Below, piece after piece: positions 1 to 6,317 of a stretch of 14,033 bases of DNA. Below the pieces are notes generated by a model. The model had not been told where the DNA came from and made no database searches. It worked only from the letters and a program-made list of their open reading frames with translations. The position numbers were made by a program, and so were the translations under genes. Each line of letters opens with the position of its first letter. The stretch's first letter is position 1. Source of the DNA: JBBRZF01 sp038236965 (GTDB lineage Bacteria; Acidobacteriota; Terriglobia; Terriglobales; Acidobacteriaceae); NCBI GenBank assembly GCA_038236965.1, contig JBBRZF010000081.1, forward strand, positions 1 through 14,033. Direction: 5' to 3'.

Positions 1-138
1 AGATACGACGCGTCAAACATGGGCAGGTTCATGTCGCCTGATCCATTGATGGCGAGCGCTAATGTATCTAATCCGCAGACGTGGAACAGGTACAGCTACG
101 CACTCAACAACCCATTGCGCTACGTCAATCCCCTGGGG
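1..138 (+). repeat. Rhs core repeat, copy 1 (partial)
   Basis: End of the conserved Rhs core, encoding RYDASNMGRFMSPDP through NPLG. It is related to copies near 1247, 2265 and 3575. The ending (NNPLxxxxxxG) marks where the variable tip begins. Confidence 0.75.
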
Positions 139-732
139 CTCTTTGCTTCGCCAGCATACAACTGCGACAAGGATCACAAACAGTGCTTGAATGACGAGCA
201 ACGGCGCATTCTTGAAAACTCAACCGGAAAAGATAAGGACGGAAACAAAGTATCAGGCGAAGGCTTATATAGCTCACTAAACGAAAAGCAGCAGAACGCA
301 TTCGTGAATGTTACAGACCGGCTTGGATCAATCACGTTTCAGGACGGTTCGACGGCGCTCAGTTCCGTTCAGAGTATCAGTTCGTTCCAGGACGATCGTG
401 TTTTTGCAAATGTAGACAAGTCATTGGCCGGAAATGTTGCGAAGGACAGTAGGTTGGGCGAAGTGGACTTCATCAAGAGCCAGCATCCCGGAACTGACAT
501 CAGTTTCAAATCGAATGATGCGACAGGCAATATTCAATTTTCCTTCGATGAGAGTCGCATCATTGCGGATATAGACCATGACCTCTGCAAAGGTCTATGT
601 CACATTCTTGAGGCCGCACGAAATCACGCGACCAACTCTCGTACCGATCAGGATGAGGTACGACGAATCTTGATCGCAAATCCAAAGATTGGGATTACTC
701 CGAGCACTGATTCGAGGTTTAACAGACCCTAA
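1..732 (+). CDS. Rhs/YD-repeat protein, C-terminal end with tip 1 (5' partial)
   Basis: This is the end of an Rhs-family protein whose start lies before the window; the frame is open from base 1. The first 46 codons are the end of the Rhs core: RYDASNMGRFMSPDP, then a stretch ending NNPLRYVNPLG at base 138. Rhs proteins form a secreted shell that carries a variable toxic C-terminal tip. Here the tip is about 198 residues (139-729), mostly polar, with NEKQQNAFVNVTDRL, ADIDHDL and ARNHATNSRT segments. I recognise the general look of an acidobacterial Rhs tip but cannot assign a catalytic activity. The stop TAA shares its last base with the ATG of the next gene, which suggests translational coupling to a candidate immunity gene. 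The Rhs assignment is secure; the tip function is unknown. Confidence 0.85.
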   Translation, partial: RYDASNMGRFMSPDPLMASANVSNPQTWNRYSYALNNPLRYVNPLGLFASPAYNCDKDHKQCLNDEQRRILENSTGKDKDGNKVSGEGLYSSLNEKQQNAFVNVTDRLGSITFQDGSTALSSVQSISSFQDDRVFANVDKSLAGNVAKDSRLGEVDFIKSQHPGTDISFKSNDATGNIQFSFDESRIIADIDHDLCKGLCHILEAARNHATNSRTDQDEVRRILIANPKIGITPSTDSRFNRP

Positions 733-1193
733 TGATGCGAACATCGACGATTATCCTCTACGGGATCGGCGCACTCTTGATGGCCCTTCCAGGTCTTTTC
801 ACGACCGGCCGACGATCGGTATATCTGTTGTGCATGATTTCGGGCCTGCTGCTGATCGCTGCTGCTGGAAAACGAGGGTTTGCACAGCCTAAGACAGCAC
901 TAGTTCTTTTGGTCGTGTCGAATATTTCGTTTTGGCTATCGGTGGTTTTGTGGCTCTCCAGAGATAAACTCTTTGGAATGCCAACCAGGGAGTCAGGAGT
1001 TGATCCATTTGTGGGACCCCTGTTGCTCTGGCTGGCTGTTCTGATCCTATTTGTTATTTATGAGTCGGTTGTATTCGCTACGGGGATAATCGTAAATCGG
1101 AGCCGAACCGTAGCCGTGATTGGGTTGGCGGCTGTAGCCGTTCAGGTCCTCCTCACCGGCCGAAGTATCTATTTGATGATTCAAGGAGTATGA
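732..1193 (+). CDS. Polytopic membrane protein, candidate immunity protein for Rhs tip 1
   Basis: A 153-residue, very hydrophobic protein with about five predicted membrane helices (roughly residues 6-25, 30-47, 56-76, 95-119 and 126-148) and short Arg-rich loops. No catalytic motif is visible. The start ATG at 732 overlaps the last base of the upstream Rhs stop (TAATG), so translation is probably coupled. The position directly behind an Rhs tip is what is expected of a cognate immunity protein, and a membrane location would suit a tip acting at the inner membrane or in the periplasm. That role is inferred from position only. The stop overlaps the start of the next Rhs fragment by four bases. 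Confidence 0.65.
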   Translation: MMRTSTIILYGIGALLMALPGLFTTGRRSVYLLCMISGLLLIAAAGKRGFAQPKTALVLLVVSNISFWLSVVLWLSRDKLFGMPTRESGVDPFVGPLLLWLAVLILFVIYESVVFATGIIVNRSRTVAVIGLAAVAVQVLLTGRSIYLMIQGV

Positions 1194-1912
1194 GGGCACC
1201 CTGCGACTCGGAGAGATACCACGACGATGGAGTAGCCAGTTTGCACAAGTTCACCGGCAAAGAACGTGATACCGAACCCGGACTGGACTACTTCGGAGCT
1301 AGATACTACGGCTCCAATATGGGCAGATGGATGACGCCCGACTGGTCCGAAACTCCGAGTGCTGTCCCGTACGCCGACTTGAGCAACCCGCAAAGTTTGA
1401 ATCTGTATGCGGATGTCGGGAACAATCCAGTTTCTCGATCCGACGCCGACGGGCATGACTGCACAACGATATTGAAGCTCAAGGTTGTTTGCTGGAACCA
1501 ACAGGACATGGGAGAAGCAGAAAAGAAAGCAGAGCGAGCTCACGAGGACGTTCATATGAACGAGCCTTGGTCGACTCCGGGGTGGAAGGAGGAACAAAAC
1601 GCATTCAAAGCTGAGCAGAATGTCGTCGAGAACCGTCTGAACGAACTAAATTCTAAGAAAGAGCTGACAGAAGCAGAGAAGAAAGAAAAGAAACAGCTTG
1701 AAGAACGTTCAAGCACTGACAAGACTTTCACGGAAGGTCCCGAAGCTGAACGGAATTCGAAGCGGTACTATCGAAATAACCAGAACTGGTTGAAGCGGTT
1801 GTTCATCGAGAATCCCGATAAAGATATTTCTAAGCCAAAGCCTCCTCAACCAAAGCCACCACAACCACCACCACCGCCGCCTCCACCCAAAGAACAAAAG
1901 GAGGGGAAATGA
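1190..1912 (+). CDS. Orphan Rhs core fragment with tip 2 (HExxH, zincin-like candidate)
   Basis: A 240-residue protein. After about 19 unrelated residues comes a truncated Rhs core (KFTGKERDTEPGLDYFGARY, GRWMTPDW, SLNLYADVGNNP, ending at DADG, residue 88). The tip begins near residue 89. It has HEDVH at residues 118-122, which fits HExxH, followed by EEQNAFKAE at 134-142, which could supply a third zinc ligand; the family assignment is my inference. A Lys/Glu-rich, probably coiled-coil stretch follows (about 132-175), and the end is very proline-rich (about 218-233). The ATG overlaps the previous stop as ATGA. An AAGGAG lies only one base upstream, too close for good initiation, so expression probably relies on coupling. 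It may be a displaced, rarely expressed tip. Confidence 0.75.
   Translation: MRAPCDSERYHDDGVASLHKFTGKERDTEPGLDYFGARYYGSNMGRWMTPDWSETPSAVPYADLSNPQSLNLYADVGNNPVSRSDADGHDCTTILKLKVVCWNQQDMGEAEKKAERAHEDVHMNEPWSTPGWKEEQNAFKAEQNVVENRLNELNSKKELTEAEKKEKKQLEERSSTDKTFTEGPEAERNSKRYYRNNQNWLKRLFIENPDKDISKPKPPQPKPPQPPPPPPPPKEQKEGK
1247..1453 (+). repeat. Rhs core repeat, copy 2
   Basis: It begins with aagttcaccggcaaagaac, identical to the same 24-base segment at 2265-2288 apart from none of its bases, and encodes KFTGKERDTEPG through DADG. Such direct repeats are plausible recombination sites for swapping tips onto the main Rhs gene. Confidence 0.75.
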
Positions 1913-2226
1913 GCAATCCATCGAATCGAGCCGGAGCCATTCTCAAAATCCTTGCGTTAGTCTGCGTCGAGGTGGCACTAATCCTGTTTGCTTTCGCTCC
2001 CACCAACATCAACAGCAAAGAGATCCGAACTTTACACCAGCAGTATGTTGAACAACCTACAGACGAAAACCGGAGAACGTACGAGTCCGTCGCCGCACGA
2101 GTGAACCGACCTTTCCACGTACTCCAAATTGGCTCGGCAATTATTGCGATCCTGCTACCGATAGGTTTGGGCCTTCGCAGACGTATGATGCAGCACGATG
2201 TTGCTGAGTCCAAACAACAGTCATGA
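1909..2226 (+). CDS. Small two-helix membrane protein, candidate immunity for tip 2
   Basis: A 105-residue protein with one hydrophobic segment near the N-terminus (about residues 10-30, ILKILALVCVEVALILFAF) and a second at about 74-91, joined by a hydrophilic loop of about 45 residues and ending in a short basic, Gln-rich tail. This is a helix-loop-helix topology with the loop probably on the periplasmic side. The ATG overlaps the stop of the tip 2 gene by four bases (ATGA) and has a good GGAGGGG ribosome-binding site at 1900-1906. The immunity role rests only on position behind the toxin-like tip; no family is recognised. Confidence 0.6.
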   Translation: MSNPSNRAGAILKILALVCVEVALILFAFAPTNINSKEIRTLHQQYVEQPTDENRRTYESVAARVNRPFHVLQIGSAIIAILLPIGLGLRRRMMQHDVAESKQQS

Positions 2227-2873
2227 TGACCCACATCTACGGCGTGGTGTCATCCAAGGCGTACAAGTTCACCGGCAAAGAACGTGATACTGAAACCGGC
2301 CTCGACTACTTCGGAGCACGGTACTTTGGATCAAGCATGGGCAGGTTCCTCTCGCCGGACTGGAGCGACGATCCAGAACCTGTCCCGTACGCCGATCTTT
2401 CCAACCCGCAAACTCTGAATCTCTATCAGTATGTTGGTAATAATCCGCTTTCATTTACGGACCCGCTGGGGCATGCCGTCTGCATGTTCTCTGCCGCCAC
2501 GTCGGGAGCAGCCTGTGAAGGTGAGTCGAGCAGTCCTTCGCGAGCACAGCGACAGACGAAGCCCAAAACGCCGCAACAACCTAAACCAAAACCCGATAGA
2601 CGCCCTGGAAGCAAGCCAGCGCGAGTCATTTTCAATGAGACTTCGGGGCTTCGTTCGAAAAACAATCAGCAGACTTTGCATGATGCACGGGTAGGTGTTG
2701 CGCACACACTGCTAAACGCATCTGGCATGAGGCATCCCCCGTCCACTGTTTCGGATATTTTGACCAAAAGTGCGGCAGCAGCGATCAACCGTGACCCTGA
2801 CGCAAAAGCAGCATGGGCAGATTCGCAAGCTGCACTGGCGGAAGCGCAAAAAGGTGCAGACACCACGTCTTGA
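2223..2873 (+). CDS. Orphan Rhs core fragment with tip 3 (cell-wall-hydrolase-like), ends at an in-frame UGA
   Basis: A 216-residue product. The Rhs core runs from residue 15 (KFTGKERDTETGLDYFGARY) through MGRFLSPDW, LNLYQYVGNNP and DPLG (residue 83). A Pro/Lys/Gln linker (about 104-132) leads to VIFNETSGLR (135-144) and LHDARVGVAHTLLN. A Glu-containing E(T/A)xG motif followed by a VAxxLLN helix recalls SleB-type cell-wall hydrolases; this is a weak inference. The protein stops at TGA 2871-2873, but the same frame continues with protein-like sequence to 3047, so the product is probably truncated. The start overlaps the preceding stop (ATGA at 2223-2226); a second ATG at 2226 is equally possible. 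With the UGA read through, the protein would be 274 residues. Confidence 0.75.
   Translation: MMTHIYGVVSSKAYKFTGKERDTETGLDYFGARYFGSSMGRFLSPDWSDDPEPVPYADLSNPQTLNLYQYVGNNPLSFTDPLGHAVCMFSAATSGAACEGESSSPSRAQRQTKPKTPQQPKPKPDRRPGSKPARVIFNETSGLRSKNNQQTLHDARVGVAHTLLNASGMRHPPSTVSDILTKSAAAAINRDPDAKAAWADSQAALAEAQKGADTTS
2265..2471 (+). repeat. Rhs core repeat, copy 3
   Basis: Encodes KFTGKERDTETG through DPLG. The first 24 bases match copy 2 exactly; later parts diverge mostly by substitutions while the protein motif is kept. Confidence 0.75.
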
Positions 2874-3047
2874 GCAATACATTTCTTCCTCGATTATGAA
2901 GGGGCTGACCGCCCGAACTGGGCTACAGAGAATCGGCAGACAGCTAGCTATGGCCCCTTCGTAAACGCGGCAGGGGGAGGCGATGTTCCAAAAGGTGCCG
3001 CTGTGACCATCAGAATCTACCGAGAAAAGCCACTGGAGGACGAATGA
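2874..3047 (+). pseudogene. In-frame continuation of tip 3 beyond the UGA stop
   Basis: After TGA at 2871-2873 the same frame stays open for exactly 57 codons to a second TGA at 3045-3047. The translation begins AIHFFLDYEGADRPNW and contains YGPFVNAAGGGDVPKG and VTIRIYRE. This is glycine-rich, beta-strand-like protein sequence and not random readthrough. The second TGA overlaps the next gene's ATG by four bases (ATGA at 3044-3047), the same junction used elsewhere in this array. The simplest reading is a single-base nonsense mutation, for example GGA (Gly) to TGA, in a formerly 274-residue product. A sequencing error or stop readthrough cannot be excluded. Confidence 0.75.
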
Positions 3048-3574
3048 TCAGCGCACGATCCTTTATCGTTTTCGCACTATTGGCGTGTGTATGGGTGACT
3101 GGCCAAGATAAGAAAATACCTTTGAGTGCCCAGCAGATAGAGGCAGTGAAGGTCGCCATCGCAGACGAAATCTACGACTACGACTATCAGGATCGATATG
3201 TCGACATTGGCACACCTGTAAAAAATAAATATCAAATACCACTCTACGTCAGGCCGGACCTCCAGGGAGGCTCTGGCCAGGTTATCTACAAGCTTCCGTT
3301 GGGAGAAGTGGCTCGCATTTTTGAGTTCAAGGGAAATCTAGCAGTTCTTGTACGAGAGCCTCGCGACAAGTTTCCTCCAACTTCCAGCAGCACATTGACC
3401 CTGTATCTGAACGATGATGTTGTCTGTGCAAACAAGACGAACTGGCTTCGAGAAGCACTCACCATCAATCCCAGTCCATCAGAAGCTGAGACGCGCGAAG
3501 CGGTGTCGCGACAACGCAGTAGAAAAGGCTCCTCGCAACACGATGAGGATGATCGGAGTAAGAGGCACCATTGA
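3044..3574 (+). CDS. Secreted or lipid-anchored protein, candidate immunity for tip 3
   Basis: A 176-residue protein with an N-terminal export signal (residues 1-20, ISARSFIVFALLACVWVTG). The LLAC at 12-15 could be a lipobox, so it may be a periplasmic lipoprotein. The mature part has a segment IPLYVRPDLQGG ... LPLGEVARIF ... LAVLV at about 65-103 that loosely resembles a bacterial SH3-like fold. The C-terminal 25 residues are highly charged (Arg, Lys, Asp, His). The ATG overlaps the stop of the readthrough form of tip 3, which supports that form having been the original partner. A periplasmic inhibitor would match a tip that attacks cell wall. No family is recognised, and the role is inferred from position. 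Confidence 0.6.
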   Translation: MISARSFIVFALLACVWVTGQDKKIPLSAQQIEAVKVAIADEIYDYDYQDRYVDIGTPVKNKYQIPLYVRPDLQGGSGQVIYKLPLGEVARIFEFKGNLAVLVREPRDKFPPTSSSTLTLYLNDDVVCANKTNWLREALTINPSPSEAETREAVSRQRSRKGSSQHDEDDRSKRHH

Positions 3575-3775
3575 TTTACCAGTTCTACCGGCAAAGAACG
3601 TGACACCGAAACCGGACTCGACTACTTCGGAGCCAGATATTACGGATCCAATATGGGGCGGTTCACCAGTCCCGACCCGAAGATGTTTACGGCTCGTCAT
3701 CTGCTCTACCCGCAGAAATGGAATAAGTATGCGTACGTGCAAAACAACCCGCTGGCTAACATCGATCCAGACGGG
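3575..3775 (+). repeat. Rhs core repeat, copy 4 (one-base insertion near its start)
   Basis: Encodes TGKERDTETGLDYFGARYYG, GRFTSPDP and the DPDG end. Near 3580 it reads cagttctaccggcaaagaa, where copy 5 reads cagttcaccggcaaagag: one extra T at about 3585 shifts the frame at the beginning of the core. Confidence 0.7.
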
Positions 3776-4399
3776 CTAGATGATTACAAGGTGTTCATCG
3801 TAGGAGCAAGCGGTGGCAATTGGGCTAAAGCAAAAGCAGCCGCCGAGGCAAATGGGCACACCTTTACCATCTACCGAGGAAAGGATGCGACCGTTCAGCG
3901 ATACAACCAAGCACTCGGCGATCCAAATGCCCGAGTTGTTTTTGTCGGACACACGTCACACGGAGCGAATAGCAGCACGGCGAACGCGGTTGTACTCGGG
4001 AACGGCAGATCAGCGGGAGCTAATTCGGTTCAGCAAGTCGTAACGCCTACAAGCACGCCCGGCACGGTCAACGCGACCGAGCAACCGTTGCCCACCACTA
4101 CGATTAAGGCAGATAGCGTTACGGCAATTGGCTGTAATTCAGCCGATCTCTCATCGCAGTACAGTTCGACCAACTTCGTCGGCCTCGCCTCCGGGACCAA
4201 CAATGGCACAACGCTCCCTGCCGAAGGTTCCACGGCGGCTGCGTGGGTGGCGGCAGATGCTGCTGCCCGCCCGGAGAACGGAAACCCTGCCCCGAACGCA
4301 GTCAATCCCGTGGATGCCGCCGATAGTGCGTTGAAACAGAGTCCCGATCCACAAGACCACGATGGCGACAAGGTCATAGAACGGAAGCGCCCAGAATGA
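3653..4399 (+). CDS. Orphan Rhs core fragment with tip 4 (clan CD cysteine-peptidase-like candidate), 5' frame damaged
   Basis: A 248-residue product if started at ATG 3653, inside the Rhs core motif MGRFTSPDP. The same frame is open back to 3575 and encodes the rest of the core (TGKERDTETGLDYFGARYYG), but no ATG, GTG or TTG lies there in frame, so the natural start is lost or frameshifted. The core ends at DPDG (residue 41). The tip shows VVFVGHTSHG (hydrophobic strand then His-x-x-His-Gly, His 100 and 103) and SVTAIGCNSADL (strand then Gly-Cys, Cys 161). Strand-HG followed by strand-(A/G)C is the layout of clan CD peptidases such as caspases and CHAT domains. Its stop overlaps the next gene (ATGA). 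Activity is inferred from motifs alone. Confidence 0.7.
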   Translation: MGRFTSPDPKMFTARHLLYPQKWNKYAYVQNNPLANIDPDGLDDYKVFIVGASGGNWAKAKAAAEANGHTFTIYRGKDATVQRYNQALGDPNARVVFVGHTSHGANSSTANAVVLGNGRSAGANSVQQVVTPTSTPGTVNATEQPLPTTTIKADSVTAIGCNSADLSSQYSSTNFVGLASGTNNGTTLPAEGSTAAAWVAADAAARPENGNPAPNAVNPVDAADSALKQSPDPQDHDGDKVIERKRPE

Positions 4400-4965
4400 A
4401 AACTTTTGTTAGTGTCGTTTTGATAATCCTGAGTGCTCTTCTCTGCTTGGCTCAAGAGCCAGAAAAGCAAGGAGCCACTCAACAGATTCAAATTGCCGAA
4501 ATCCTTGATCGGAAAGGTTGGAAGGTTCCGGGAGTGACAGGAGCGCGCATCATCCAACATGCGCGTTGGACTACCGAGGGGTTGGAGGGCATATTTGCCG
4601 ACACCCTGAAACCGGTGTCTCCGAATACTTCTGTCCTCCTACTTACAACGGTTCGCGACAAACCTGGGGCGATTGAGGTCCGGCAACAGCAGATTGAAGT
4701 GACTGAAATCCTTCGATTTTCGATGAACGGACGCACCTTCGCGTACCGCATTACCGCTATTCCACAGAGCATTGACAGTCGCGGAAAGAGAACCTCTCTT
4801 GGGTCCGAGGAGAGGCTAGCTTTCTACGATGTTGATGGGACAGGTAAGTTTACGGTGATGCAAGATGCGGGAGACTTCGGTCCATTTGTTCCTATGATTC
4901 CAGGATGGGTCAAGAAACCTCCTCTTCCCCCGAACGAGAAGGACAAAAGAGAGAAGCATAAATAA
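4396..4965 (+). CDS. Secreted protein with signal peptide, candidate immunity for tip 4
   Basis: A 189-residue protein beginning with a classical signal peptide (MKTFVSVVLIILSALLCLAQ), so it is probably periplasmic. The mature region has alternating strand-like segments (TSVLLLTTVRD, IEVTEILRFSMNGRTFAYRI, EERLAFYDVDGTGKF) and a basic Lys-rich tail. No catalytic motif is seen and no family is recognised. The ATG overlaps the stop of the tip 4 gene by four bases, the array's standard junction, which is the main argument for an immunity role. It is the last intact gene of the Rhs array; a truncated core fragment and a terminator follow. Confidence 0.6.
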   Translation: MKTFVSVVLIILSALLCLAQEPEKQGATQQIQIAEILDRKGWKVPGVTGARIIQHARWTTEGLEGIFADTLKPVSPNTSVLLLTTVRDKPGAIEVRQQQIEVTEILRFSMNGRTFAYRITAIPQSIDSRGKRTSLGSEERLAFYDVDGTGKFTVMQDAGDFGPFVPMIPGWVKKPPLPPNEKDKREKHK

Positions 4966-5028
4966 GGGCGGCCTACGAGTACTACTCAAGCTGTTCACAA
5001 TTACGACGAAGTGCCGCGTTGTGCGTCA

Positions 5029-5046
5029 CAGTTCACCGGCAAAGAG
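5029..5046 (+). repeat. Rhs core repeat, copy 5, truncated to 18 bases
   Basis: The 18 bases cagttcaccggcaaagag encode QFTGKE, the beginning of the Rhs core, and then homology ends abruptly. The frame goes on to VSVAM and a stop near 5093 without Rhs character. This is the broken downstream edge of the array, directly against a terminator-like hairpin. Confidence 0.65.
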
Positions 5047-5066
5047 TCGCCTCCGGGCGGCTTTTT
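5045..5066 (+). terminator. Rho-independent terminator after the Rhs array
   Basis: A 7-bp stem AGTCGCC / GGCGGCT (one G-T pair) encloses the stable loop TCCG and is followed at once by a T-run. It lies about 80 bases after the last candidate immunity gene and just before the recombinase, so it would end transcripts coming from the Rhs array. Confidence 0.65.
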
Positions 5067-5667
5067 ACTTTTCCGCGTGTCCGTCGCGATGTAAATATCT
5101 CTTCAGAGAGCCTGGAGGAACTTCCATGGCTCTCACGAGAAAGACAGGCCCATCCGCGCCTGCCACCCTACCGCAACTCATGACCGACCACCTCATCGCG
5201 CTGCAGGTGAAAGGCTATTCTGAATACACTGTTCGCCCCCGTCGCGTGCACATCAATATGTTTGTCCGCTGGTGCGCGGGGCGTGGCATTCACGCAATCG
5301 TGCAAATCACCAGACGCGTTCTGCAAGACTATGAACGCTACGTGTTCGTCTACCGAAAGCGCGACGGACAGCCTCTCACGGTCGCTTCACGGTTCGCCCG
5401 CTTAGTCCCGTTGCGTGTGTGGTTTCGCTGGATGGTACGGGAGCGGATACTGAAACGAAATCTTGCAAACGAGTTGGACCTGCCGCGCATCGGACGCCCT
5501 CTCCCGCGAAGCATCTTATCGCCAAAGGATGTCGAGCGCATCATGCGCCAGACCAACCGTCGGACCGCCATAGGGCTTCGTGATCGCTGCATTCTTGAGG
5601 TGCTGTACGCCACTGGCGTGCGCCGTCTCGAGTTGACCAGATTGGCGGTGCGAGACCTACAGCTCGA

Positions 5668-5712
5668 CCGTAAAACTGGTTCTGGTGCGACACGGAAAGG
5701 GAAATCGGGACA
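5668..5712 (+). repeat. Inverted repeat, arm A (inside the recombinase gene)
   Basis: This 45-base segment encodes RKLVLVRHGKGNRD once one A is removed. Its reverse complement recurs at 6048-6091 with four substitutions and one single-base gap. The gap falls in the A-run that causes the frameshift. Confidence 0.8.
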
Positions 5713-6047
5713 GGGATGTGCCGATCACGAATCGTGCACTTCGCTGGATCGATCGTTACTTACGAAGTGGCCGACCGAGACTTGCGACGCCGACGTCGAG
5801 CAGTGCCCTGTTTCTCAGCCGCGAAGGCAAGCCAATCAGCCGCGATCACCTGACGTACGTCACTCGGCGATACATCGAGAAAGCGCAGCTAAGCAAGCGC
5901 GGCGCGTGTCACATCTTTCGTCACACGATCGCGACCCTCATGCACGAGAACGACGCCGACATCCGCATCATCCAACAGTTGCTAGGGCACGCGGACATCC
6001 GAACAACGCAGATTTACACTCAGGTGGCGATCCGAACGCTGCAGCGG

Positions 6048-6091
6048 TGTCCCGATTTCCTTTTCCGTGCCGCACCAGGACCAGCTTACGG
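6048..6091 (-). repeat. Inverted repeat, arm B (diverged, reversed recombinase fragment)
   Basis: Read on the minus strand this encodes RKLVLVRHGKGNRD. It differs from arm A at four bases, all transitions and all at synonymous third codon positions. It therefore looks like a remnant of a second, related recombinase gene in opposite orientation and not a fresh duplication. Neither flank continues the homology. Confidence 0.75.
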
Positions 6092-6098
6092 CGGGTGG

Positions 6099-6129
6099 CC
6101 CGTTCAAGCCTTCTTTTGGCTTGAGCGGG
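6099..6129. other. Strong 12-bp hairpin downstream of the recombinase remnant
   Basis: The arms CCCGTTCAAGCC and GGCTTGAGCGGG pair over 12 bp with a single G-T pair around a 7-base loop TTCTTTT. There is no T-run after the stem on either strand, so this is not a standard intrinsic terminator. It may be a structural end of a mobile element. Confidence 0.5.
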
Positions 6130-6317
6130 GGCGAGAATACTGCAGCGCATAGCGTGACTGCTGCGCGTTCGCGTTTTCTTGCCGTCCACTCCGATTCGAT
6201 CTCAACACATCCGGCCACCTCGGCTGCCGGCTCACATATCACTCCCTGACGGTTGCCCAACAGGTGCCTTGAAGTTGGCATATATTGTGCTTTTGCTTAC
6301 CTCCTCAATTCACCTTC

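Larger units (their letters stand above)
5126..6152 (+). pseudogene. XerC/D-like tyrosine recombinase, frameshifted and with a replaced 3' end
   Basis: The start ATG at 5126 (MALTRKTG) has GGAGGA at 5111-5118. An N-terminal SAM-like core-binding domain (about residues 14-110) is followed by the catalytic domain: Arg 166 in YATGVRRLE, Lys in HGKGNRDR, HIFRH (His at 5910-5912, Arg at 5919-5921), LLGH (His at 5988-5990) and the nucleophile Tyr in IYTQV (6015-6017). These sit in two frames: the first runs to the A-run at 5672-5675, the second from there to TAG at 6150-6152. Removing one A restores RKLVLVRHGKGNRDR. After AIRTLQ the normal C-terminus is lost, because the sequence enters an inverted copy of the 5668-5712 segment. 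All catalytic residues survive, so inactivation looks recent, or the shift is a sequencing error. Confidence 0.8.

Noticed and set aside
5021..5125. A longer start for the recombinase at the GTG near 5021
   Set aside because: That stretch encodes the truncated Rhs core and a terminator hairpin; ATG 5126 has a proper ribosome-binding site and begins the conserved region.
6277..6290. GG-N10-GC arrangement (ttggcatatattgtgc) like a sigma-54 promoter
   Set aside because: No gene starts downstream for over 500 bases and the surrounding consensus is weak.
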